NCBI GenBank assembly: GCA_016703965.1
Contig: JADJBB010000010.1
Span: 1-56,081, forward strand
Reading direction: 5' to 3'
DNA from: Acidobacteriota bacterium
GTDB lineage: Bacteria > Acidobacteriota > Blastocatellia > Pyrinomonadales > Pyrinomonadaceae
Length of the DNA: 56,081 nt
Position numbers and translations under genes: made by a program
Notes under the pieces: generated by a model
Database searches by the model: none
What the model was told of the DNA's origin: nothing
The model's input: only the letters and a program-made list of their open reading frames with translations
In this document: piece after piece, positions 31,720 to 41,995 of the stretch
Numbering within the stretch: the first letter of the stretch is position 1
Layout of the letters: every line of letters starts with the position of its first letter

Positions 31720-32604
31720 TTAAACCGGGGTCGTGCGGAGAATCTGATCGTTTTCGATTGTGCCGAGGAGGTCGTCTAGGAGGACGACTTGGACTTCGTT
31801 TGCTGTCGAAATCGGGATGCTGTAGGTGCCGGAAGCGGCATTGCTTACGCCGACTGCGTTTAACACGCCAGTTACGCGGTCGTAGACGCGGATAGTCCGA
31901 GCAACAGGACTTCCGTTGCTATCAACAACGGTTCCAGCGACTTCATAACCACCGTTCGGGAACGGCTCTGTCGGTCTAGTGAAGTTACTTAGATAACGCG
32001 CAACACCCTTTGTTATGCGAATATCATCGAGGTTTCCTATGAACCCATAGATGTCTTGAGTGCCTAACCTCCCAACCTGTAGGCTCAAACCGTAGGTAAG
32101 CGAACCCGACAAAGAACCACTACCGTTGGCCGTTCCGTCGATGTAAAATGTTAAAGTCCCTGCGTACCTAACAATTGCAAAGTGATACCAAGTATTTATA
32201 GAAAAACCACCAGACGCTTGCGAGACAGCACCGGCAGTACTAGCGAAAGTCAGTCGGTTTGCTGTGTTGACTTCGACATACCACCCTGTCGAGCCGTTAT
32301 GTGTGGCAAGAAAACGACGAGTGCTTCCGACCACTCCGGGGTTGATCCAACCTTCAATTGTAAAATCGCCCGTCCCAAAGTCGAACAACCCGCTACCGTT
32401 TGGGATGCCTAGAAAGTCACCAGTTCCGTCAAAATATGCAGATGCAGTGTTGTTAGCAATGGGGGCATATTTTGTTGTGTCAATGCGGACGTTACCATTT
32501 GTCGTTACGGCCCTACCCTTACCGTCAGGAAACGACTGCGACCCTTCGACACCATTAAGCGAAAGGGCTAGGGTTACGTTAGGCCAGTAGGCATCCTTCG
32601 CCAT
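31720..32604 (-). CDS. tail fibre-like protein with LamG domain
   Basis: An intact 294-residue protein (MAKDAYWPNVTLALSLNGVE). Residues 20-210 form a LamG/concanavalin-like beta sandwich (ASAYFDGTGDFLGIP, DFTIEGWINPG, TWYHFAIVRYAGT, DDIRITKGVARY). Residues 220-290 form a carboxypeptidase-regulatory-like domain (YEVAGTVVDSNGSPVARTIR). It is homologous to the gene downstream with the domain order reversed. It is probably a host-recognition protein on the tail. Confidence 0.75.
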   Translation of the reverse strand: MAKDAYWPNVTLALSLNGVEGSQSFPDGKGRAVTTNGNVRIDTTKYAPIANNTASAYFDGTGDFLGIPNGSGLFDFGTGDFTIEGWINPGVVGSTRRFLATHNGSTGWYVEVNTANRLTFASTAGAVSQASGGFSINTWYHFAIVRYAGTLTFYIDGTANGSGSLSGSLTYGLSLQVGRLGTQDIYGFIGNLDDIRITKGVARYLSNFTRPTEPFPNGGYEVAGTVVDSNGSPVARTIRVYDRVTGVLNAVGVSNAASGTYSIPISTANEVQVVLLDDLLGTIENDQILRTTPV

Positions 32605-32607
32605 CTC

Positions 32608-33023
32608 TTACGCCCCTCCGACCGTAATGGTGAAACTGGTCATTTGAATTGGCCCGCCCGCGAAAATACTCACGGTATTGATCTTAATTGCACCAGTACC
32701 TGCTTCGTTGGTTACATCGAAGTCGGCCACTGCATTGCCATCGCTGTCTTCTGCCCGAACCCATGTAGCTGTGCCCGTGGCGTCTGCTGCTGAGTCTTGG
32801 GTGACGGAATCGAAGGTAATAACGCCCCCGGTGACAGTTGCTGCCGGGTCGGAACAGGTGAGGGTGCCAAGGAGCACCTGATCTGTGATCGCTATGGCTG
32901 GTCCTGCCGGTTGGGTGGCAGTATAGAACTTGAGCACGCCGGGACCGGCCCCGCGTTCATTGCATCGACAATGAGTTGGGCTATGGCGTTGCGGAGGGCT
33001 ACCTTGAGTTTCATTACGGGCAT
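32608..33023 (-). CDS. tail-associated structural protein, one frameshift
   Basis: The true start is probably ATG 33023 after GAGGAAAT (MPVMKLKVALRNAIAQLIVD). A one-base loss near 32942 shifts into the frame GPGVLKFYTATQPAGPAIA, which runs to 32608. The C-terminal part is a beta sandwich (LGTLTCSDPAATVTGGVITF). Proteins of this type sit between the tail-tip protein and the fibres in many siphophages. The role is inferred to be structural. Confidence 0.65.
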
Positions 33024-33037
33024 GTCAATTTCCTCTA

Positions 33038-36000
33038 TTAGACAGCATCAACGTCGCCACGCATTTGCATGGAGAACGAATCTCCTTCAAGCGTAGCTCC
33101 GGGGAGAATGGTACGGGCAATCCAGATCGGGGCGGCTGCGGAGATAGTATTGAACCGCAATTGGTTTCCGGCACTCCAACCGGCGCCCCATCCCCCTGCG
33201 CGGATTACGAAATACGGTTGCCCCGTAAGTTGGTTGGCCGGGAGCAGTCCGCGGCTGTTGTTCCGGTTGCGATAACGCCGAGGTTTTCGCCGATGACCTG
33301 GAACGCCGTGGTCGATGTGAAATTGATACGCCAGCGTTCGGTAACGGAGCCGTTGTTCAGAACCTCTACCGGGTAGTCGATGTTGTTGAACTGCGCCGTC
33401 GCGCCGGTGCCGGGGGTATCGGACCACGCAGAGAACGAAAGCAGGTCAAACAGGTTGGTTACGCGGCCGTTCATGTCACCAAACAGCAAAGCGGAGGACA
33501 CGAAACTATCGAGTGGGTAGTCGCGGGTAAGCGGCGAGGCGAGCGTTAGTTGCCCGTTGATCTGCACGTCAGTTACGAGGCTCATGTCCTCAACCCGGTG
33601 CTTGATAATCAACGGTTGAACCAGGGCGCCCGCGGTGAAGTCGGCGGCCAGGGTGATCGTTCCGGCGGCCAGGTCGTAGGCATACTGGCCGGCGGTCAGC
33701 TTTGTCCCGTTCTGATCTACAACCCAAATTTCCGCGAGGTCCGTGCGGCCGGCTGCGTAGGTCGTATCTGCTACGACCGGATTGGTGAGGACTGTTTGAT
33801 CCGTGTTGTGGATTACGACCACATCCGCCGGGTGGTAGATCGGAACGCGGCCGTCCATCGGGAGGCGAACGGGGTCCAGGCCGAGAATATCGGCGTTAAG
33901 TGGCAGGTTTGATAGAACGACGCAACTAAAGGTTAGCGTATTCGGCTGTATCGGTTCTGGTTTGAAAATCTGCGCACCAACGATGTTCGCAGCGTCGTAC
34001 CACCATTCTGATTCGTTGCCGGCCGCTGTTACCCATTGGCCGAAGGCCAGGCGAACAACGCCCATTTCCTGATCTACGGTTCCATTGATTTTTGAACTGA
34101 CGATGTATCCGTTATCGTTTGCCGAGGCACTGAGCAAAGCGCCTTTTGTCGTCGTTGCCTGCACATAAAACGAACCCGGGCGAATCGGCGAACCTGGCGT
34201 GCGGAAGTAAAACAAAAACGAATTGGGGATGCCGTATTGTGTCAAGCACGATTGAACCGACAACGTGAGTGCGGCGCCATTTGTCCAGTAGGAAATAGAC
34301 GCTACGCCGGTGGAGTAGTCGATAGACCCTGCAACAGTTCCAGAACCCGTAGTCGCAGAAACATCCGTGTATAGCGTTCCGTTACGGTCGATGAAGGTCT
34401 TACCGCCGGTGGAGAACATGACACTACCAGGAACAATGTTGTCCGCAATAGTAGTCGTCAGGTCAAGTTTAATCGGCGAAACCGCGAAGGTAGCATCATA
34501 AGTTGTTGCCGTATTTTCGCCCGCCGCGCCAGCCGATTTCCAGCCCCAATTCGCCGGGCCATACGACACGGAAACTATCTCGGTATGGTCAAATATCCAG
34601 GTATTATCAAGCGGGTTGAATGATGTTACGTAGACCGGGACCGTGGAGTTGACAACGATTTCGCCAGTTGAGTAGTTGACCGTACCAATCGCGGTTTCGG
34701 TCTTTGCGATTGCGGTTCCGCGTCCAGTTGTTTCAAGCGCCTGATTCGCCCTGACGTAAAGGAGGCCGGTACCTTTGTCAAAAACTTCAAGACTCCCTGA
34801 GAAGTCGAATACGTTAGCCTGTCCCGCAAAGAACAGCGTGCCAACAAGTGACCCCGCGGTTATAGAATCCGCAAGGTTGGTAGTCGCCGCAGAGGTCGTT
34901 GAAAGCGACTGCACCGTAGGAATCAAAGGATTCGTTGGTGTGATTTGCTCATACGCAAATGCTACGTTCGTATTTGAACCGGGGAGGCGAATGGTGTACT
35001 CAAGTGAAACCTCGCCGGTTGTGTAATTAACCTTCCCGGTAACGCCGTCACCTGTCAAAACGCCGGTAGCGTCATCGGTTGCGGTGTAACTGACGCTATT
35101 CGCGGTATAGGTAAGGCTGACGCTATTGGGATTTATTGGCAAATCTGGAAGCGTGATTTTCTGCGTCATCTTCGTAGCCGCATCACTCGTCGCGCCGGAG
35201 CGCACAGCACAGTGCGAAGGTGACCCCCACGAAATTATTATTGACGAGTCCACATCAGGCAAAGCACCGAGCGTAACTACAAGCGCCCCGTTGACGTAAC
35301 TGATCTGCCCAACCCCGTAGGAATCATCCGTTCCAGCCAATACACCGGCGCCGTTGTCGCGCAAGCGGTACCACTTTCCGAGGGCGCGATAGTCAAGAAT
35401 GATGCTTTGCGGCGACGGAAGGGGATTGAGCGTTACGGTATAAACCGTACCGCGATTGTTCAAATCTACTTGAATATCGCGCGTGTGCGCCGGTTGCATG
35501 AAAGTTGTAGCGGGGATGTAGGTGCCTGTAAAGTCGTAGCCGTATGCCGTGCCGCCGGTGCGCGTAATCGAGCCAGTTTCGTAGTCGACAATTCCAATAA
35601 ACGTACTGTTGGAAATGTTGCCCAACTTGTCATCCGTAACTGTCGTGACGCCGGTTCCTGATACAGTCAACGACCCTGGCAGAATACCGCGGCGAACGTA
35701 GCGCGTTTGCCCTACCGAAAAGGCTGGCAAAGTGGTGCTTATCGGGGTTGCTGTAGCCGCGACCATGCTCAGTGCGTCGGATATGTTCTCGTTGGAAATT
35801 GCAATTTCGCGGTTCGTTGTGGGAACCACCGGCGTATAAACAGACTTTACGTTAACCGTAAGCGCGTTGTGCGATGCCGCCACCGCGAATGGCTGAATAC
35901 CAAAGTACCGGGCGGCGTCGACAACCGTTGTCTCGCGCACTTTGGACGCGCGGGCCGGGCCGGAATACCGACTAGGTGAGTCTGGTCCAGAAAATTCATA

Positions 36001-36594
36001 CCGCAGCGGTACGCCAATGTCGATGTTTATAACGCGGCGCTGAAACTCCCCTTTTTCGTCTGTAAAGGTGCGAACCTCGTGGGTTAGGTCGCCGATACGA
36101 ACATATTGCTGCGTTGTTACGACCGTTCCCGTTTCATTACTCAGGCAATAGACCTCACCGATTTCCGGTAGCGGTTCCTCAACCCGTTGGTATGTCAAGA
36201 TAGACTGTTGCCCAGGCAACTGGCGGCCAACCAACGTCATACGGCTTTCTGACGAGGACGTTACATAGGATTCGATGCGGTCGCGCGCCGCAGAACGAAT
36301 GTCGAACTCGCTACCCGTACTGAACAGTGTGGTCGAAATTTGCGCGTTGTCCGGGGCGTCAGTGATGATCGCGTGCGCGCCGGCGTAGGTGTCGACATTG
36401 GCAGTTTGTACCGTGCCGTAAACCTTGCGCAGATTGACGCGGCCGTATACCGAATCAAGGCGCGATACCTTCGGAAAAATGTTTCCCGCGACACCATCGG
36501 GAATAATGCGCGAGGTACGGCGGCCGCCGCCGTCCGTGGTGTCGGCCATGATTTCGGCCTCAAGTAGCTTTATGTCCGGTGCGTTGATTGCCAT
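33038..36594 (-). CDS. large tail tip / baseplate-type structural protein, one frameshift
   Basis: The frame from 36594 (MAINAPDIKLLEAEIMADTT) is open for 1129 residues to 33205. With a one-base shift near 33245 it continues LLPANQLTGQPYFVIRAGGW to 33038, giving about 1185 residues. The N-terminal part (RIIPDGVAGNIFPKVSRLDS, VYGRVNLRKVYGTVQT) and the repeated beta-rich FN3-like regions are typical of a large tail-tip component lying just after the tape measure gene. The frameshift may be an error, since the rest is intact. Confidence 0.75.
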
Positions 36595-36993
36595 TTAATT
36601 TGTTCCCATGAACTTTAGTTGCCCGTAGAAAAAGTCAGCCGCGTCGGGTGCCGCGTAATCAACAACCGGAGTAAGGTCTAGTGCGGGCGGTTCGTAATGT
36701 CTGAAAATTACCGGATAGGCCGCACCTTGGATACTCAGCGACATTTGACAATCTGGGATTGCGGCCCAAACCTTCAATTGGCTGACGACCTCATAAGTAA
36801 GCCAGGCATGGCTTTCGTCACCTGCAAGGGTGATCGGCCGGCCTGCGGTTTTCTCGCCAGTGTCGATGATCGCCCCGCCGGTAATAGACGGCGCGTAGCT
36901 TTGCGTAACCGGCGACCAAGTATGTCGGTCGATCCACAAAAGGTCGTCTGGCAGGTCAAGAACCGTCGAACCGTAAGTCAGGGTGATAGCCAT
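36595..36993 (-). CDS. distal tail / minor tail protein
   Basis: A 132-residue beta-rich protein (MAITLTYGSTVLDLPDDLLW) directly after the tape measure gene, one base apart. In siphophages this position usually holds the distal tail protein or a minor tail protein that links the tube to the tip. A segment like GRPITLAGDESHAWLT fits such proteins. The identity is by position and pattern only. Confidence 0.65.
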   Translation of the reverse strand: MAITLTYGSTVLDLPDDLLWIDRHTWSPVTQSYAPSITGGAIIDTGEKTAGRPITLAGDESHAWLTYEVVSQLKVWAAIPDCQMSLSIQGAAYPVIFRHYEPPALDLTPVVDYAAPDAADFFYGQLKFMGTN

Positions 36994-39900
36994 TTAGAAT
37001 GTCCTCGTAGATTCTGACTCAAGGTGCTGCAAAATTCCGGCGAGTGCATCCGCATCCTGTTTCGAGGCGACGTTCACCTTTGCCGATCGACTACCAACAT
37101 TGATATTGATCGTTTGCGCCTTGGCCTCGTTTCCGGCGTTTTTGATACGGGAAATCATGTCGTCAACGCCGCGCAACGGGGTAAGTGAGTTGTTTCTGGC
37201 GATAATGTCGCTAACCGATGTTCCAAGGTCTACCGCCTGGCCGGTTTTGAGTTCTTGCCTGGCGGCCGCGATCGCCTTGTCTACTGCGTCGTTGATCGCC
37301 AACTTTTGCAAGCGGGCGGCATTCTGCTCGTTGCCGAGATTGCCGGTTAGAAACGTCGCTTGATTGCGTTGGTACAGTTCGCCAACGTATTTTTGCGCCA
37401 ACTTCTGTTCCTCAATACTCGCGCCGCGCTTATAGAGTGTTTCCGTAAAGTCGACCGCGCCGGCCGTGCGCTGGCCGACCGGGGATAGCGTAGCGGTGCG
37501 CACCCCGTTAGAGTTTGTACCGCCCGCCCCGGCCTGTTCCTCGCGCAAGCGTTTTGCAGCATCCGCAGCATTGTTCATGGAATCAGCCATGTTGTTGTAA
37601 CCGCTTGATGCGTTATCGGCCGCGCCGCCCGCTGATTCCGTTACCCCGGCGAGGTTTCGCAAACTTTCTGCGGTAATACCTGCGATCTGCGCTTCCGCCT
37701 CCTTAACCTTCACGCTTGCCTCAAGCGCCCTAATCTCTGCGCGTTTTGCATCGGTCATAATGCCGGTTGCTTTGATTTCCTCAATCTTCGCAAGGGCGAT
37801 TTTTTTAGAGGCTTCCGCCTCAAGTTTCTTTGCCTCTGCGGTAAGTTGCGCAAGCTGGATTTCCAGGCGCTTAATCTGCATCAATGCTTGTGCGGCACCC
37901 TGCTCATCGCCCATCGCCTTTGCTACATCAGCGTAGCCCTTGAGGGTCGCAATCTCAACCCGGATGCCCGCGGATTTCACATCGAGTTCGCCAAGTTTGG
38001 CGTTTTTAACAGCGTCGATCTTTTCTTTCTGATCTTTGAGCGCGTCGGCGTACATCGCGGAGGCTTCGGCGGCTCTTAGATCGGCGGCGGTGAGTTCGTC
38101 AGATACCTCCTTGCCGGCGGCCTTTTCAAGACGCAGTTCCTCAACCTTGGCGCGCGTATTTTCGTACTCCGTGCGCAGTTGGACCAGGGCGCCGGAATTA
38201 TCGTTTAGCGCCTCGCGCTCGATCTGCAACTGCGCGAGTTGCAATTCAGATTTGCGGTACTCGTCCGTGCGGGCTTCTCCAACATCGCGCATAGCCTGTA
38301 AATGCCGTTGCACCGTTAGAATAGCGGCCTCTCGTTGCTGCTTCTCATTGCCGGATATGCGTGCAATGGCCTCCGTTGCGATCGCTTCGTCGCCGAGTGC
38401 GTCGATATAGAGTTTCTTCGCAAGCGCGGCTTGTTCCTCCGCTGTTTTCAATTGAGCTGAAACTTCAATCCCACTTCTTTGCACATCGCGCAAAATTTCA
38501 GTCGCACTTATCAGGCCGAGATATTTTTCCCGCAAAGCATCCGCACGGCTTCCGTTGTCTTTGTCGGCTTCGGCCGATGCCTTTGTGGCAAGGGCCAATA
38601 GTCGCTGCGCTTCGGCCTGGCGTTCTACGCCTTCGACAACGGCCTTGCGCTTCCCTATCTCTAACCCAAGGTCGTTGAGTTGCTTTTTGTGCGCGTCTGA
38701 GGTTGCTTGCCCATCCCGCAACGCAATAGCCCGTTGTAGGGCTTCTTCTTCCATAACCGCAAGTACCTTGCCCTCTGCTACCGCAAGATCGGCCAAGGCC
38801 GCCGCGTTCTTATCCGCAACGGCAGTAGCGGCATTCCGTTTGTCCGTTTCGCTTCCAATCGCATTAGCCGATGTGATCGTAGCTTCGCCGGCCGCGCGGG
38901 TTGCTTCCGCCGATTTGCGGGAGGACGTTGCGAACCCTTCGGCGGCGGCCAGCGCCTTTTGGGATTCAAGCACGAATTTGATAAAACCGTCGCCAGCCTC
39001 AAGGATTGTGGCCGTCGCTACCTTCGTACCGTCGCCGAGGACAAAAAATTCTTGCCCCGCGGCCTTTGCCTCTTTCGCAAGTTCAACAATAGCCTTTGTA
39101 CTGGTCGGGGCGATTCCGACCATTTTTCCCATGCTGTCAGTGAACGCACTGGCCTTGTCGGTCAGTTGGTCCATTTCCTTCGCAAAGTCGCCATTCCACT
39201 TGAGGCCGCGCATGACCGCTGCGACCGTTTGGCCGGCAAAGGTGAACCCTTCCACAAGGCCGACAACAACCGTTGTTGCCACGCGGCCGATATTCAGCAA
39301 TCCCTCAACGATTCCGGTGTTACCGATTGCTGCGGCGGCTTCTTGCAACGAATTTGTAAATTGCGCCCATTGCCCCCGCAACGTATCGTTTCGTTCGCCG
39401 GTTTTGTAGACCTTCTCAAGCCCGGATGCAAGGGCCGGCAGCACGTCATCCGCTGTTAGTTTGCCGGCGGAAATAAGATCGTTGAGTTCGGCGGTTGATA
39501 TGCCTAGTTCCTTGGCCGTTGCCTGTAGTGCCTGGGGGAGCCTTTCGCCGAGTTGCTGGCGAAATTCCTCCATTGAGACAACGCCTTTTGAAACAATCTG
39601 AGTTACCGCTTGCAGGGCGTTTGTGGTTTCGTCGGAGGATGCCCCAAGCACACCCATAGCGCCCGACACCGCCTCAAAAATGCGCTTTGTTTGCGCACCC
39701 GCAAGGTTCGTATCTTTCGTTGCCGCCGTCAGCTTTATGTACCCATCCGCGGCACCTTTGATGCCCGTACCTACACGGTCGGCAACGCCGATGATGTAAG
39801 CCATTTCCTTGCGGGCAGATTCCGTGCTTCCGGTGAGGATTCGCAGCGTTCGTTCCATCGTCTGAAACTGCGCCGTAATCTCCGGTATCTTCTTCGCAGA

Positions 39901-41040
39901 CTCGACGAACAGGTCAAGCGCCCTGGTAATTCCGTTGAAAACAAGGGTTGCCGGACCGAATGATTTGAACGCACTGGAAATGGACGAACCGAAGCCCTTT
40001 GAGGCGGTGTCGGCGCGGCGCAGTTCGCTATTCAGTTCTGCAATGCGCGCCTTTCCAGCGGTGAATGCACTGTTGAACTCAGTCTCGTTGATCGACGTAT
40101 CTCGCGCCAGTTTTAGTAGCGCCTGGTCTATCTTCAAGATTTCGGCGTTCAACTTGTCGGCCGCCTGGACGCCAGTACCGGCGAAGGCCGAAGCGATCTT
40201 TTGCGCGGCGGTTTGGGCGCTGTTGCCCGACTCGTTCAGCCGCGATTTCAGTTGGTCGGCCTGCGTAGTCAGGCGCGACATTGATTGCGTAAGGCGGTCT
40301 TGCTCCGCAGTCGTGTTCTTGCTATCAATGCCTAGCTTGCCTAGCGCGGTATCGGCGCCTTGCAATGCGTCGCGCAAACTATCGTACTTGGTGCTTGCTT
40401 CCGTAACCGATTTGTTCGTTTTGGCAAGGGCGGATTCCTGCGCCTTAACCGCGGCGGCCGCTGCGGTCGTAGCCGTATTCAGTGTTTCATATTCCGGCGC
40501 AAGGGCGCCAACCGCTACCTTGGCCGCATCGTAGCCGGCTTTTGCTTCACGGATAGCCTGGCTAAGTTCCTTGAGTGTTACCTTTTGCTCGTCGTTGGCT
40601 TTCTTGGCGCCGCCGATTTTTGCAACATAGTCCGACCAGGCCGAACGGGCGACCAATACAGCCTGGTTCGCCTCGCGCAACTTTTCCTGACTATCCTTTA
40701 CTCCGATTGCAAATAACTGCTCGGAATCGCGGGCATAGTCAAGCGCCTGCTTGAGTCCTTGGAGCGTGGTTATTTCAGCGTTCGCGGCGGTCTTTGCCGC
40801 GTTTAGCGCAACCTTTGACTGCTCTACTGCCGTACTGAGTTCGTTGAATGTGGCTACCGCATCTTGCCGCTGCGCAAGGTCGTTTAACTCAGCACTCAGC
40901 TTTTCAAATTCCGGCGCGGCATCACCGCCCTTTTTACCGAGTTTTTGAATCTCAGCGGCCAAATCACGAACGCTATCCGCGCCACTTGTTTGCGCATTAA
41001 GCGTCAGGGTTATCGTGCGATTTTGACTAGCCATTTGCAT
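36994..41040 (-). CDS. tape measure protein
   Basis: A 1348-residue protein in one frame (MQMASQNRTITLTLNAQTSG; the start could also be ATG 41034). Long coiled-coil regions occur at residues 20-340 and 700-1180. The conserved tape measure domain lies at about residues 370-620: ITAQFQTMERTLRILTGST, GVADRVGTGIKGAADGYIKL, EEFRQQLGERLPQALQ. Hydrophobic segments follow it (VVVGLVEGFTFAGQTVAAV). It sets the tail length and is ejected into the cell during infection. At about 1.5 angstrom per residue a tail near 200 nm would be expected. Confidence 0.92.
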   Translation of the reverse strand: MQMASQNRTITLTLNAQTSGADSVRDLAAEIQKLGKKGGDAAPEFEKLSAELNDLAQRQDAVATFNELSTAVEQSKVALNAAKTAANAEITTLQGLKQALDYARDSEQLFAIGVKDSQEKLREANQAVLVARSAWSDYVAKIGGAKKANDEQKVTLKELSQAIREAKAGYDAAKVAVGALAPEYETLNTATTAAAAAVKAQESALAKTNKSVTEASTKYDSLRDALQGADTALGKLGIDSKNTTAEQDRLTQSMSRLTTQADQLKSRLNESGNSAQTAAQKIASAFAGTGVQAADKLNAEILKIDQALLKLARDTSINETEFNSAFTAGKARIAELNSELRRADTASKGFGSSISSAFKSFGPATLVFNGITRALDLFVESAKKIPEITAQFQTMERTLRILTGSTESARKEMAYIIGVADRVGTGIKGAADGYIKLTAATKDTNLAGAQTKRIFEAVSGAMGVLGASSDETTNALQAVTQIVSKGVVSMEEFRQQLGERLPQALQATAKELGISTAELNDLISAGKLTADDVLPALASGLEKVYKTGERNDTLRGQWAQFTNSLQEAAAAIGNTGIVEGLLNIGRVATTVVVGLVEGFTFAGQTVAAVMRGLKWNGDFAKEMDQLTDKASAFTDSMGKMVGIAPTSTKAIVELAKEAKAAGQEFFVLGDGTKVATATILEAGDGFIKFVLESQKALAAAEGFATSSRKSAEATRAAGEATITSANAIGSETDKRNAATAVADKNAAALADLAVAEGKVLAVMEEEALQRAIALRDGQATSDAHKKQLNDLGLEIGKRKAVVEGVERQAEAQRLLALATKASAEADKDNGSRADALREKYLGLISATEILRDVQRSGIEVSAQLKTAEEQAALAKKLYIDALGDEAIATEAIARISGNEKQQREAAILTVQRHLQAMRDVGEARTDEYRKSELQLAQLQIEREALNDNSGALVQLRTEYENTRAKVEELRLEKAAGKEVSDELTAADLRAAEASAMYADALKDQKEKIDAVKNAKLGELDVKSAGIRVEIATLKGYADVAKAMGDEQGAAQALMQIKRLEIQLAQLTAEAKKLEAEASKKIALAKIEEIKATGIMTDAKRAEIRALEASVKVKEAEAQIAGITAESLRNLAGVTESAGGAADNASSGYNNMADSMNNAADAAKRLREEQAGAGGTNSNGVRTATLSPVGQRTAGAVDFTETLYKRGASIEEQKLAQKYVGELYQRNQATFLTGNLGNEQNAARLQKLAINDAVDKAIAAARQELKTGQAVDLGTSVSDIIARNNSLTPLRGVDDMISRIKNAGNEAKAQTININVGSRSAKVNVASKQDADALAGILQHLESESTRTF

Positions 41041-41046
41041 TCTGCC

Positions 41047-41082
41047 AAATAAAAGGGCGAACCTTCGCTAAAAGGTTCGCCC
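41047..41082 (-). terminator. rho-independent terminator between tail tube and tape measure genes
   Basis: On the minus strand an 11-bp perfect stem, GGGCGAACCTT / AAGGTTCGCCC (41055-41065 with 41072-41082), a 6-base loop, then a T-rich tract (TTTTATTT). It would reduce transcription from the abundant tail tube gene into the tape measure gene. Confidence 0.85.
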
Positions 41083-41098
41083 ACATGCTCACGGAAGA

Positions 41099-41857
41099 TT
41101 AAGCAGAGCGAAGTTCAACCTTGAACGGCTCGGTCTTGCCGGCGGGGGTCTTGAGCCGGCCTTTGAGGGCGATTTCCGCAAAGTCGTTTTGGAGAAAGTC
41201 GAAGGCGCTGTCAGGGGTCAGCACCGCTTCCCAAACGTCGACGATTACCGGCAGTTGGTCGGCGAAGTTGACACCGTCCAGCTTGAATTGCGCACGAATC
41301 TGGGTTTGCGTGCCGCCTGCGATGGACGTGCCGGAAATCGCGTTGTAGTTGTAATCCACCTTGATCGCGGTGTTATCGGCGATAGCGCCGCCGGAGATTG
41401 CGCGAATCATACCCAGGCGATAGTTGACTTCGTAGTCGGAACCAAGGACATAGGTAGTGGTCGCGGCCGAGTTGGTGACAACGATACCCGCTTCGGCGAT
41501 GTTGTCGTGCAGGAGTTTGACCCACTTGCCTTGAACGGCGGTTTGCGACTCGTCGGTAACGCTACCGGAGCCTTGATTCAGCACGGAACCCGTACCGAAC
41601 AGAGCCATTGCGATTGAATCTTTGTTCACTTCCGAGAACGTAACGGACAGGTCGGACGGCTTCGGAAGGGGAACAGACTCGATGACCTGGCCGTAGGTGG
41701 AACGGCCACGGGAGGTCATTTCCTTGAGGTCAGAGTTCGGCTTGATTTCAAACTTCGACGACTCGAAAGGGCCGGCCCATTGGTCGTATTGCGAAGTTGC
41801 CGGATTGTATACGCGGGCGTAAAGGTCGCCAGCACCGAGGAAACCACGTGAACCCAT
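41099..41857 (-). CDS. major tail (tube) protein
   Basis: A 252-residue protein (MGSRGFLGAGDLYARVYNPA) with a strong ribosome binding site (AGGAGAAAG). It has the tail-tube pattern FEIKPNSDLKEMTSRGRSTYG near the N-terminus and GRLKTPAGKTEPFKVEL at the end. The gene precedes the tape measure gene, separated by a terminator. It has its own upstream late promoter (41977-41995). It polymerises to form the tail tube. Confidence 0.85.
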   Translation of the reverse strand: MGSRGFLGAGDLYARVYNPATSQYDQWAGPFESSKFEIKPNSDLKEMTSRGRSTYGQVIESVPLPKPSDLSVTFSEVNKDSIAMALFGTGSVLNQGSGSVTDESQTAVQGKWVKLLHDNIAEAGIVVTNSAATTTYVLGSDYEVNYRLGMIRAISGGAIADNTAIKVDYNYNAISGTSIAGGTQTQIRAQFKLDGVNFADQLPVIVDVWEAVLTPDSAFDFLQNDFAEIALKGRLKTPAGKTEPFKVELRSA

Positions 41858-41976
41858 TTTACTTTCTCCTAAACAATTACGCCGCGGGTGCGGGCTTTAA
41901 CAACACCGCTTGAGGACCATCCTCATGCGCGGAATAAGTCTTGACGATCTGACTCTATGCCAACTTTAACGATTGC

Positions 41977-41995
41977 GATACTCAGCGAGATTTTA
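41977..41995 (-). promoter_or_regulatory. late promoter, -10 box plus CTGAGTATC element
   Basis: On the minus strand TAAAAT-CTCG-CTGAGTATC. No -35 consensus lies upstream. The same arrangement is found before the genes at 47942 and 45831. It is 120 bases from the tail tube start and overlaps the stop codon of the gene before it. Confidence 0.6.
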
